Assembly: GCF_907165205.1 (NCBI RefSeq)
Contig: NC_058195.1
Span: 12,090,001-12,154,000 of the forward strand
Source: Coccinella septempunctata
Taxonomy: Eukaryota > Arthropoda > Insecta > Coleoptera > Coccinellidae
Length of the DNA: 64,000 bases
Direction: 5' to 3'
Shown here: positions 22,880-32,902 of the stretch, one piece after another
How the letters are laid out: each line of letters begins with the position of its first letter
How positions within the stretch are numbered: position 1 is the first letter of the stretch
Notes under the pieces: generated by a model
Seen by the model: the letters and a program-made list of their open reading frames with translations, nothing else
Told to the model about the DNA's origin: nothing
Databases searched by the model: none
Position numbers and translations under genes: made by a program

Positions 22880-23889
22880 TTGAAAAAATTCGATGGGATT
22901 TAATGACAGCTCTATAACCGTAAGAGCTAGCTCAAAAACTAGTTCGGTCTAGTTGGCAGATCATTTCATTGATAATATGATAATGAACTTTATGCTTCTA
23001 AATTGTGTCAGGTTATTAAATGACACAGGCTTTGCCTTTAGTGGATTTCCTCAGGTTTATCATTCAGATCTTAAAATTATAACAACCTTGTAGATTTCAG
23101 GGAATGAACCTCATTATTATTACTAATATGAGAGACTTTGAAGATCACTTTCATTCCGCATATTTTAAAGAGGAAAAATTTTCCAATATGGAATGAATCA
23201 CTTTCATAAAATTTTATAAACCTGTATTCAACTGAAAATGTTCCGAAACTTTTTCAACTAGTGGATAATCTAAATACCCGTACCACAGGCTTCTCAAACA
23301 CCTTCACAAATAAGGCTGTGCCACTACTAGTAGAAGTTAATTGGTAAATATGAAGTAGTCATGGAAATTCTCATAATTTCCTTATTTCCCGAGCATCTTC
23401 TCGAAGATCCGGAATTCAAGTGATCTCCAAAATCTCTCATAACCTGACACAACATAAGAGCATAAAGTTCATTATCATATTATCTACCTGCCAACTAGAC
23501 CGAACTAGTTTATGATCTTTTTATTGAAAGAACAATCAAAGACATAACGTATGTTATATAGTCTGAATCAGAAAAAAATATGCGACTGGAATATGTAAAA
23601 ATATCACTGAAGTGGCCTTGATTACGCTACTGCATGCCACATGAAAAAGTGTCTGTAGAATGTAACATTTGTGTATCGATATCACTGATATTTTACGATA
23701 TAGAGGCATCGGTACGAAGAGCCGAAAAATGAGTTTTCACTTATAAGTTGAAAACAAAGAAGATAGACGGATGCGGTTTTGGCCATTAACAATATTTTGA
23801 AAATCGAGGTCGGAAACGTGCCATCCATTTTTCCCTAACTCTTACGGTTACAGAGCTGTCATTCAATCCCATCGAATTTGCCCACCCTG
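22880..23889. mobile_element. H-family foldback MITE, copy H1
   Basis: A long imperfect inverted repeat. The left arm has ATTCGATGGGATTTAATGAC, AGCTCTATAACCGTAAGAGC and AACTAGTTCGGTCTAGTTGG. The right arm has the reverses (CCAACTAGACCGAACTAGTT, CTCTTACGGTTACAGAGCTG, ATTCAATCCCATCGAA) and ends CACCCTG at 23889. No coding capacity. Copy H2 is at 51430-52249. The outer left terminus is degraded. Confidence 0.8.
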
Positions 23890-24554
23890 TTTATAGTATT
23901 AAAAGTTGTTTTTGCGATAAACGGTATTATATCCACTGATTCGAAATTCTAACAATTTTCTTCTATAAATACGATAATTTTAAGGGCATTCCTTACTTAT
24001 GGCGCCAATCTGTTGACGTACTTTGTCAATAGTTAGATAAAAGTTCAAACAAGCGTCTCTATTGCTAAGACTTAGACGATACTATCAACTAACGATGTTG
24101 TTCCAGTGGATTAGACGAACACTGAACAGACCTACAAAAACCGCGGATGAACATACCGCGCGTAAATAAGTCTAATTTGTCATTTTATAAAAATATTATC
24201 AGACGGCCGCCGATTTAACCTTCCGTAAAGCCGTTAAAGGAGACCGAAAGAAATTCTCTCGGTTGCAGGCGGTGAATGCGAATAGAGTGCGCTTGTCACA
24301 GTTAATCATCGGCTATTTTAAACGTTGTCACGCTCGTTTTGCACCGCGGTTGATTCGATTTATACACTTCCTTTCGGCTCTGGAGACTAATCAAAATAAA
24401 CAGCCGGACCGGCCTTTGCAAAAGCTGGAGAATTATTTTGTGTAACGTTCCTTCACCCCTTTCTACGACTATACAGGAAGAGTTAGAATTTGTCGAAACC
24501 TGCTATACCTGAACCGAAAGATTTGCATACGGCGACAATGAGGGTGTTATATGC
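23890..24554. other. Unique stretch with a G+C-rich core and a TATA-like site
   Basis: 24170-24480 is less AT-rich than its surroundings and not part of any repeat family I can see. On the minus strand it holds TATAAA at about 24364-24359. It lies 2.7 kb 5' of the MMP exon, on the right side and strand to be a promoter or first non-coding exon of that gene, but no initiator, start codon or donor could be tied to it. Confidence 0.3.
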
Positions 24555-25545
24555 AAGGTGAGTACTTGACTAGTACAAATATTTTAACAGTAGATTCTTG
24601 AGGTCAAAAGAAACATTTTTTTCCCATACCATTTTTTCCGATTCGGACCTGATAAAAAGATATAGTCATTTTAAGTTTTCATAATGAGCTATGCCAGCCC
24701 TAGAGAAACAAAATTGCCTTCAGAATAACAAGCTGAATCTATGACTCTACCTACCAGTGGATCTTTTAAACAGAGTTGCATTCAGCCAAAGTACACAATT
24801 TTCCGAAATCACAGATATTTTTCATTTTTCACACATATTTTTTAATTACTCAAAAACGGCGTATTATACGGGAAAATACGAAGAATACTTCTATTTTTTC
24901 TTCAAACGATTAGATAATAAAAGCTGTGCAGTTTTGGTTTGCAGTGCAAGAAGAAGAATTTTTTTTTAAAGGTCCTGTGTCGTTGTAGGTTTGCTGCAAT
25001 AAATGTATCCAATTAAAAGGAGAATATGCTGAGTAATAAAATATTTTGACACTTAAATTTTGTTTGGTTCTATAGTAGTCTAAGAATTTTTTAATATATC
25101 CTGGTATCACAGATATTTTTTATTTTTGAACATCAAATAACTCGAAAACGGAGCATTATACGAGAAAATAAGAAGAATACTTTCATTTCACAAAACGTTC
25201 AAATATTCATCAGCTAGCGTCCAACTTAGTTTCAAGAGTTGGGTTCTTAGAATTTTTGGCATTTTCATGCTATTTAATGGTCATAATGAGAAAACTGGAA
25301 GACGTGGGTGATATCTTGTAATCGAAAAACATTAACCAAATAAATGAAAAACTATATTCCGAAATTCATCTCATTCGATGAAACAGTTTGTGAGATAGAA
25401 CTAAAAATAAAAAATTTTTAAGGTTTTTCAACAGCCTGTATCTTTTGAACCGAACCCATTCAGAAAAAATGGTATGGTAAAAAGATTTTTCTGTTGACAT
25501 CGAGAATCTACTTTTAAAATATTTCTACGAGTCAAAGTCAAAGAC
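24555..25545. mobile_element. F-family MITE, copy F1, with a mariner fragment inside
   Basis: Left part AAGGTGAGTACTTGACTAGT, then ATATTTTAACAGTAGATTCT. The right part is its inverse (AGAATCTACTTTTAAAATAT). It matches copy F2 at 27872-28544 through most of its length. A mariner 3' fragment (24911-25106) interrupts it, and a diverged repeat of the surrounding F sequence (ATCACAGATATTTTTCATTT and ATCACAGATATTTTTTATTT) lies on both sides of the fragment. Confidence 0.75.
24911..25106 (+). repeat. Mariner 3' end fragment
   Basis: Sequence such as CCAATTAAAAGGAGAATATG, CTGAGTAATAAAATATTTTG and the terminus TTAATATATCCTGG corresponds to the 3' end of the mariner copy at 31165-32024 (from the last codons to the inverted repeat). 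The transposase body is absent. Confidence 0.75.
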
Positions 25546-25584
25546 TCAGTAGAGGTGGGTAGATAAACATGAAATCTCATGGTC

Positions 25585-25722
25585 GGTTTACGCAGAGTTC
25601 CTAAGAACTAAAATCTTAGGAAAAACAATATCATTGGTAGATTGCATCAGCGTGATTTTCATCTATATCAATTAGATTGGCTCCTTCTTTAGGTCTTAGT
25701 TCTTAGGAACTCTGCGTAAACC
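25585..25722. mobile_element. Tiny snapback MITE (138 bp)
   Basis: Perfect 27-bp inverted ends starting GGTTTACGCAGAGTTCCTAA, with looser pairing continuing inward. The loop is about 60 bases. No target duplication could be fixed. Confidence 0.8.
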
Positions 25723-26285
25723 CAATACAGGATAGAACAGAGCATTAAGACCATTCAGTAACTGCATTCAACAATACATGATTCACACCACTAATTTCTC
25801 ACGCAAAAATTGATTTTTTTGTAAGGAAGTTGAAGGCCTGATGTCAATGCGCCTGGTTTTTTCAATCTAATTTTTTTTGTCAATAAAAATATGTAGAACT
25901 AAAGTGCCTATAAAACATAATTCTACAATATTATCCCTAATAGCACACAACGTCCTTGGGACGTCCAATTCATGTCCATTTAACGTCGGAACGTCCATGT
26001 ACTTGATTTGTATGTCCTTTGGACGTCCGTTTCCGGACAGTTTTAGGACGTCCAAGATGGATATCCATTGTTAGTCCAATTTATGTACAATGTCCGTATC
26101 GGATATCTATTGGATGCCCGTGATGGACATAATACGGACCATATGACACATGTCCGCATCATGTAGTCCCAAAATGGTCCCTGACCGACTTAATACATGC
26201 AATGTCAAATATATGTCCTTACTGGATATCCATTAGTTGTCCGAGATGAACATAGTACGGACCATATAACTTGTACATATATATT

Positions 26286-26935
26286 ACATGGTCCGTATAA
26301 CGTCCATGACGGACACCTATTGGATATCCGGTAGGGACATCTTTTGAATGTCCATACCGGATATTCACTAGGAGTCCGTAATGGACGTAATATGGACTAA
26401 ATAACATGTATATATTACATGGTCCGTATAACGTCCATGACGGACACCTATTGGATATCCGGTAGGGACATCTTTTGAATGTCCATACCGGATATTCACT
26501 AGGAGTCCGTAATGGACGTAATATGGACCAAATAACATGTATATATTACATGGTCCGTATAACGTCCATGACGGACACCTATTGGATATCCGGTAGGGAC
26601 ATCTTTTGAATGTCCATACCGGATATTCACTAGGAGTCCGTAATGGACGTAATATGGACTAAATAACATGTATATATTACATGGTCCGTATAACGTCCAT
26701 GACGGACACCTATTGGATATCCGGTAGGGACATCTTTTGAATGTCTATACCGGATATTCACTAGGAGTCCGTATATAAGGGACGTAATATGGACCAAATA
26801 ACATGTATAAGTTACATGGTCCGTATAACGTCCATCACGGACACCTAGTGGATATCCGGTAGGGACATATTTTGAATGTCCATACCGGATATTCACCAGG
26901 AGTCCGTAATATGGACCAAATAATACATACATGTA
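26286..26935. repeat. 131-bp satellite array, five units
   Basis: Units start ACATGGTCCGTATAACGTCC at 26286, 26417, 26548, 26679 and 26814. The spacing is 131 bp three times and then 135. Each unit holds several GGAC/GTCC half-sites (ATGGACGTAATATGGAC, GGATATCCGGTAGGGACAT). The first units are almost identical, which suggests recent amplification. The small minus-strand frames across it are repeat shadows. Confidence 0.9.
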
Positions 26936-27187
26936 TATCAATGAACACCAAAATTTAATATTATTTTTCACTAAACTCCATTTTTCCGCTTTGTAGTATA
27001 TGAATATCTTATGAATATTATATTATGTATAACGTTATTACTTGAGTAATTACTATTATAAAATAATCTATATTTGAGTTTCAAGATTTCAGTTTTTATT
27101 ATATGGTATTTCTTTATTAATCGACTACTATTCCATAAATCAGTTAACAATATAATGAATATGTTCCTACAAGTAGATATATCGTAT

Positions 27188-27267
27188 GGTCTCGGTAGCT
27201 AGGACGGTTGCACCGAGGACTCAGTAATGCGGTGTCCCCACGTACTCGCGAGTTCGAATCCGGGCCA
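27188..27267 (+). repeat. tRNA-like segment, probable SINE head
   Basis: Contains an A-box-like TAGCTAGGACGG and a good B box GTTCGAATCC (27252-27261), spaced as in a tRNA with a long variable region. The cloverleaf arms do not pair well (CACCG/CGGTG is the only good stem), so it is not a working tRNA. A tRNA-derived SINE promoter is the simplest reading. The 3' tail was not delimited. Confidence 0.5.
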
Positions 27268-27871
27268 AGTGTAAAAACTTTCTAGTAAGTATGGATAAAA
27301 ATGAGAACAACACAGAAAAAATACCATCTGCGTCTGAGTGTAAGACATTGGGTTATAGGATATTAAAATTCTAATAGATAGGATAGCCAACGTCGTGGTA
27401 AATTTTTGTACCGTTGAGATTGCTAATGATGGTCCCAACGGGATATCCATTGGACGTCCGCGATGGACGTCCGAATTCTGTTCAAAGTTGTGACATTTGT
27501 ACGTCCCTCGGATGTCCATAGAACGTCCATTGTACCAGAAATGGACGTCCCATGGATGTCCGTAATGTCCGAAGAGGACGTCCTATGGATGTCCATAGGA
27601 CTACTTTGTGCTATTAGGGATTGTATTAAGCCCGAGAATTCTCTAGAGAATTTACTCGAGAATTCATGCGCCGTGAATTATTTACCGTTACATACGCACT
27701 TTCGGTAGAATTCACTGTTCAGTTGCATACAAAATAATCTCTGCCGTTTTCTAACCAAAATTTGGTAGATAATTCTCCAGAGGATTCTCGGCTTTAGGCT
27801 ACATAATTTTTCATATACATATTGCAAAATTTATGGGTTTGATAGGTGAAGAAGTAACGCTGGAAACTATA

Positions 27872-28544
27872 CAGGGTGAGTCTTTGACTGGTACAAATAT
27901 TTTAACCGTATATTCTTGAAGTCAAAAGGAATCCTTTTTTCCCTCACCATTTTTTCCGAATCGGCCCTGATAAAGAGATATAGCCATTTTAAGTTTTCAT
28001 AAAGTGATATGTCACCCCTGAAGAAACAAAACTTCCTTCAGAATAACGAGCTAAATCTATGACTTTAAATAGAGTTGTATTCAGCCAAAGTACCCAATTT
28101 TTCAAATTTCACAGATAATTTTTAATTTTTGAACATCAAATTACTCGAAAACGACGCATTATGGGTACGAGAAAATATGAAGAATACGTTTATTTTACAA
28201 AACGTTCAAATATTCATTGGATAGCGTCCAAGAGTTGGGTTCTTTGAATTTTTAGTATTTTTATGGTATTTAATGTTCATAATGAGAAAACTGGAAGACG
28301 TGGGTGTTATCTTGTATTCGAAAAAGATGCATCAAATAAATGAAAAACTATATTCCAAAATTCATTTCATTCGATAAAACCGTTTGCGAGATAGAACTAA
28401 AAATAACGTTTTTTTTATGGTTTTTCAACACCCTGTATTTTTGAAACCGTGCCAATTCGGAAAAAATAGTAAAGAAAAAAAGTGTTTCTTTTGTCCTGAA
28501 GAATTTACTGTTGAAATATTTTTACGATTCAAAGACTAACCCTG
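27872..28544. mobile_element. F-family MITE, copy F2 (complete)
   Basis: Ends CAGGGTGAGTCTTTGACTGG (left) and its imperfect inverse ending AAGACTAACCCTG (right), with TA on both sides (27870-27871 and 28545-28546). Inverted arms are about 110 bp. 673 bp and no coding frame. Confidence 0.88.
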
Positions 28545-28546
28545 TA

Positions 28547-29514
28547 TATGAATTGGTGAAAAATATTCAACATACATCAGCTAGTTTACCAACATTCAAT
28601 AAAGAGTTAGAATCATGACGTCAATGTTTAATAAGGGATCTTATCGTATATTCAATGAGAAATAAGAAACATTACCTCAACGTTGTACTTTAACGAAACT
28701 ATTCGACAGCCCGTTACTGAAGCAACCAATATGAAACGTATATTTTTCGTTTCCCGTCAACGTTTATTCCATAGGAGGTAAAAAACGAAGAATTACGTTT
28801 TTTATCGTTAACATCTCGACTGGACTTGAACTGAAAGCATGAAGCCAGTAATTGGAAGAAATTTGAGAGCAGAATACCAATGGAATAATAAATTTTATTG
28901 TACTGCATCAACTATTTACGAGATTATGTCTTATAATCTCTGTGAAGCAGTAGACATAGAAATTTTTTTCAATTAAATACAAATTAATGTTGAAGTTCGA
29001 TCCAAATTGATCAAATTTCAAGTGTTAACGTTAACAACCCCAATGAATTTGAAATACAACTTCAACATATATCAGTGCCAGAGGCAAACATCCGTTGTTT
29101 GTTTTCTTAGCGGCTCCAAGCATTACAACATTAAAATTTAGCGAAGGCATTCAAGTTCAACGGAAATGCCACATTTCTGGCGCCGAGTGTCTTTGTCCAA
29201 TTGCATAGGCGTGCGTTGTCCCCCCTGATAAAATTGAGGATAATTTGATGAAGGGTCATTGGATTGAAGAGCTACGAGTGTCATGCGCTCCCCCTTACAG
29301 ATTGTGATTATGCTTTCCAATAAGTAACGTGATGCAGCGATGATGGTTTGTTTGTATACATAGTATATAGGGTGCTAGCTTCAGAACGTATATAGTGGGC
29401 CTTCGACTCTTTTCAGATTTTCATTCAAGTAAGGCATCATAGTGGGAAGAATTCAGCTTAGCACAACTCTAATATAATACGTTTAAATATGGCAGTAACT
29501 CAAATTCAACCATA
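28547..29514. other. No gene recognised
   Basis: Unique AT-rich sequence. A 60-codon minus frame at 29138-29320 (GQRTPMQLDKDTRRQKCG) has no recognised motif and may be chance. Confidence 0.4.
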
Positions 29515-29578
29515 CGAGGATATATTGAAATTTTTTTAGCCTACTAGCCTACTTAGCCCTCTGAATTAGATACATTTA

Positions 29579-30612
29579 TCACAGCGAACCTGCAACGTCT
29601 CTAGACCTTTCTTCTCGCTCTGCCAACCAGACCTCCACAGCTTTCATTACCTCCTCGTTGGAAGAAAATTTTCGACCTTTTAAACTTTTTTTCAGTTGAG
29701 GAAAGAGATGATAGTGGCAGAGATACTGTCTCTGATAATGGGATGGAGCCAAATCTGGTGAATAAGTGTTGTGTTCTAGTAATTAGAACCCTACATCACA
29801 AATTTTTTTTTTATGGCGACATGAGATTTGTGTGCAGGGGCGTTGTCTTACAAAAACAAAACACCTTTGTAAAGCTTTCCGCGTCTTTTCTCTCTAAATT
29901 TTTCCCGTAGAGTGGTCAGTAATGTCGAATAGTAACCTACGGTTATTGTTCTACCATTATCCAAAAAATCAATCATGATTACTCCATGGCAATCCCTAAA
30001 AACTGAAGCAAGAACATTTCCAGCAGATTTTTGGACACGAAACTTCTTTAGGTCATGGAGAACCAGAGTGTCGCCATTCCATCGATTGTTGCTTTGTTTC
30101 TGGATCGTAGAAATGTACCCAAGTCTTATTCATAGTAACAATTCGGTTTAAGAAGTCTACATCGTTTTCAAATCGATCACAGATCGAACGCGATGCTTCT
30201 TCCCTTGCACGCTTTTGGTCAACATTCAAACAGTTGGGGATGAATTTTGCAGCAATTTTTCTCATGTCCAAGTTGACGTGAACTATATGATGATGGCGTT
30301 CGTATGAAATATTAAGTGCTTCAGATATTCGTTTTAGCCCACGGTCTAATAAAATTATGTCATGAACTGCATCGATATTTTCGGGGACGACACAAAAACT
30401 GGCCTTTCCGATCGGTCAGCATCTTCAAAGGAAAATTTACCTCTTTTGAAGCTTGCAGTCCAATTTTTCACGGTCGCATACGAAGGACATTAATCACCAA
30501 GGGTATTAAGCATATCTTCGTAAATCTGCTTACCTCTTAACCCTTTTAAATACAGGTACTTGATGATGGCTCGATACTCTAATTTTTAGATTTCCACAAT
30601 TTCGGTGGACAT
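29579..30612 (-). pseudogene. Mariner transposase pseudogene (minus strand)
   Basis: The length from ATG at 30612 to TGA at 29581-29579 is 1034 bp, close to the usual 345 codons. Readable parts: MSTEIVEI at the start, NWTASFKRGKFSFEDADRSE, NLDMRKIAAKFIPNCLNVDQ, WVHFYDPETKQQSMEWRH, and LKKSLKGRKFSSNEEVMKAV near the end. The first catalytic block reads MNKTW where MDETW is normal, so the first Asp is lost. The block around the third Asp is duplicated or scrambled (PSHYQRQYLCHYHLF). It also has frameshifts and stops. Mariner enzymes use a DD34D triad. Confidence 0.9.
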
Positions 30613-31164
30613 CTACTTTCTTTTAATTTATTGCGTAACTCTGGTTTAGTTTTTTGACCTCAAACTTCACACTGACACTTGAGTTATTGTTCGTTCCTAT
30701 GGTAACGCAATATTTTATTATGCATAGAACTGGTCTAGGCTAACTAGATATTAATACATCTTTACAATACACTTTACATACGAATGCATACTTTTTTGAT
30801 CTCATGTCATACAAAACAAATTAGTTTTTCGAAAATATATACATATGTATGTCTATATATTACTTACATCTCCAAAAGGCAGAATCAACATAAAACTGAA
30901 ATAATCACTAACTACAGAGTCTCATATATGTATTATTCTATGAATGATGTAGACATGAAATATTTCAATACATTTTTATAGTAAATGTTATAGAATAAAA
31001 TGAATTTTCATAAATTTTTTGCTCTAGGTAATTTCTAAAAAGAAGCTTTGCCAAAAATATAGGCAACCAGTGGATGTAAACGAATGGTCCTATTGCCTGG
31101 CCAGCAAGATCACCAGACCACAATCAGTTGAATTTTTTCATATGGGCATATGTTAAAAAATAAT

Positions 31165-31956
31165 ATTTCATACGAACGCGTTTATCCACAGCCTTCTTAA
31201 ACGAGATAAAGACGGCTGTGGTTTATCATATAGTTCACGTCAATTTGGACATGAGAAAAATTGCTGCAAAATGGATCCCCAAATGTTTGAATGTTGACCA
31301 AAAGCGTGCAAGGGTAGAAGCATCGCTTTCGAACTGTGCTCGATTTGAAAACGATGTAGACTTCTCAAAAATTGTTACTATGGATGAGACTTGGGTACAT
31401 TTCTACGATCCAGAAACAAAACAACAATCAATGGAATGGCGACACTTTGGTTCTACAAGACCCAAGAAGTTTCGTGTCCAAAAATTTGCTGGAAAAGTTC
31501 TTGCTTCAGTTTTTTGGGATTGCCATGGAGATGATTGATTTTTTGGATAAGGGTAGAACAATAACCGGAGATTACTATTCGACATTACTGATCACTCTAC
31601 GGAAAAAAATTGAAGAGAAAAGACGCGGAAAGCTATCCAATGATGTTTTGTTCTTGCAGGACAACGTCCCTGCACACAAATCTCATGTTGCTATGCAAAC
31701 AATTCGGGATTTAGAGTTTGAATTACTAGAACGCCCTCCTTACCTATTTACCAGAATTGGCTCCATCCGACTATCATCTCTTTCCTCAACTGAAAAAAAG
31801 TTTAAAAGGCCGTAAATTTTCTTCCAACAAGGAGGTAATAAAAGCTGTGGAGGTCTGGTTTACAGAGCAAGAAGAAACATTTTTTTGAAAGGTCTAGAGA
31901 CGTTACGGGTTCGCTGTAATGAATGTATCCAATTAAGAGGAGAATATGCTGAGTAA
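31165..31956 (+). pseudogene. Mariner transposase pseudogene, 5'-truncated (plus strand)
   Basis: Starts inside the gene at about the HTH/catalytic junction (AYEQ-like text before MRKIAAKWIPKCLNVDQ). The first Asp is kept (VTMDETWVHFYDPE), as is the second (LQDNVPAHKSH). The third-Asp block is readable in another frame as SPELAPSDYHLF. The end reads CNECIQLRGEYAE with TAA at 31954-31956. A frameshift after FWDCHGDD at about 31530 and another near 31740 break it. About 45 bases carrying a small hairpin (CCACAGCC and GGCTGTGG at about 31187-31222) are inserted near its 5' edge. Confidence 0.88.
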
Positions 31957-32026
31957 TAAACTATTTTGACATTGAAATTTTGTTTGGATCTATAGTAGAC
32001 TAAGAATTTTTCAATATATCCTCGTA

Positions 32027-32856
32027 GGTACTAGATATTGAATAGGATGAAACCTATTTCCTTTAAACGATAAATGATCGTAGCGTGACTTGAAAAATGA
32101 ACATTTTTCGCAGGTATCTTGATTCTAACTAATATTCATAAATTCATCACTCTCTCGTCATGAAAAAATTAGAAATTTTTAAGTTGCTCAACTTTAAAGG
32201 AACTACTCAGATTCGTTGAATTGAACTATAAAATCGCAGTTGTCTCTGAAGTGAACAGAAGTATACAGATACATTTATCTATATTGGCGTGAAGAGAAAC
32301 AGAAGGTTATCGAATAATGGGCCTATGAAAGATGCAGTGCACATAATTTTCCAACTCGAGCAGGGATCATGACTCTATCACCAATTGGAATACGCCCACA
32401 GCTCCTTCTTAATCTGGATCTACGCCTAGTAGTCGCATCCAGTCAATCTGAAGGACTCACGCTTATGAGGAAATGCATATGAGTTCGGATGCGACCAGTT
32501 TCAAAACAAAAATTATGTAATTAAACGGTCGTTTATATCGCAGGAAGCCTTGATCTCCGATAAATGGAATCGAGCGACCTTTGGCATGTCTTCGACAAGT
32601 TCTAATAAAAGTCGGCAGATAAATACGTGCTTCCTAAATTGACACAGGATGAGTCAATAGCGTAGAGGTTGATAATCGTGCTCCACTTTCGTGCAATAGC
32701 GAGGTATGAATCTTCGAAATGAAATGGAATATGGGTAGATAGTGTTGGTGGCCAAGCTTTTCGATTTAATAATCAGATGATAAGCCTTCATTATCGAGGA
32801 CGAATTACACAAGTGTTTCCCATTTTCTCAATGATCAGAACGGTTGGGATTTATAT

Positions 32857-32857
<1 letters not shown>
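32027..32857. other. No gene recognised
   Basis: Unique sequence of mixed composition, no repeat family or long frame. Confidence 0.45.
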
Positions 32858-32893
<36 letters not shown>

Positions 32894-32894
32894 T
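32858..32894. repeat. TTTA microsatellite
   Basis: Nine repeats of ATTT/TTAT directly left of G copy 2. Confidence 0.95.
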
Positions 32895-32902
32895 GATAAC
32901 TA

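Larger units (their letters stand above)
25935..27619. mobile_element. Satellite-bearing element with GGACGTCC-rich ends (family I)
   Basis: Inverted termini CCCTAATAGCACA (left, from 25935) and TGTGCTATTAGGG (right, to 27619). Next to both ends lie clusters of a palindromic box, GGACGTCC, and variants (ACGTCC, GGACAT, TATCCATTGGACG). The interior has five tandem units of 131 bp (26286-26935) and a tRNA-like segment (27188-27267). No transposase frame. Flanks are ATTAT at the left and ATTGT at the right, a possible imperfect target duplication. Superfamily not recognised. Confidence 0.75.
29515..32024. mobile_element. Two mariner copies in opposite orientation, 3' ends outward
   Basis: The outer ends are inverted repeats: CGAGGATATATTGAAA at 29515 and TTTCAATATATCCTCG ending at 32024, each with a TA outside (29513-29514 and 32025-32026). 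Both are the 3' termini of mariner copies, one on the minus strand (29515 to about 30750) and one on the plus strand (about 31165-32024). The middle, 30750-31165, is not recognised mariner sequence. Confidence 0.8.

Noticed and set aside
26219..26971. Minus frames with repeated YGLLVNIRYGHSKDVPTGYP-like text
   Set aside because: The repeats follow the 131-bp satellite (not a multiple of 3 with stable selection on codons); no start, no family, best explained as tandem DNA read through.
27188..27267. Functional tRNA gene (Ser or Leu type)
   Set aside because: Acceptor and T stems do not pair properly; only the promoter boxes are good.
25935..27619. CRISPR-like array
   Set aside because: The 131-bp units are contiguous tandem copies without unique spacers; the DNA is eukaryotic.
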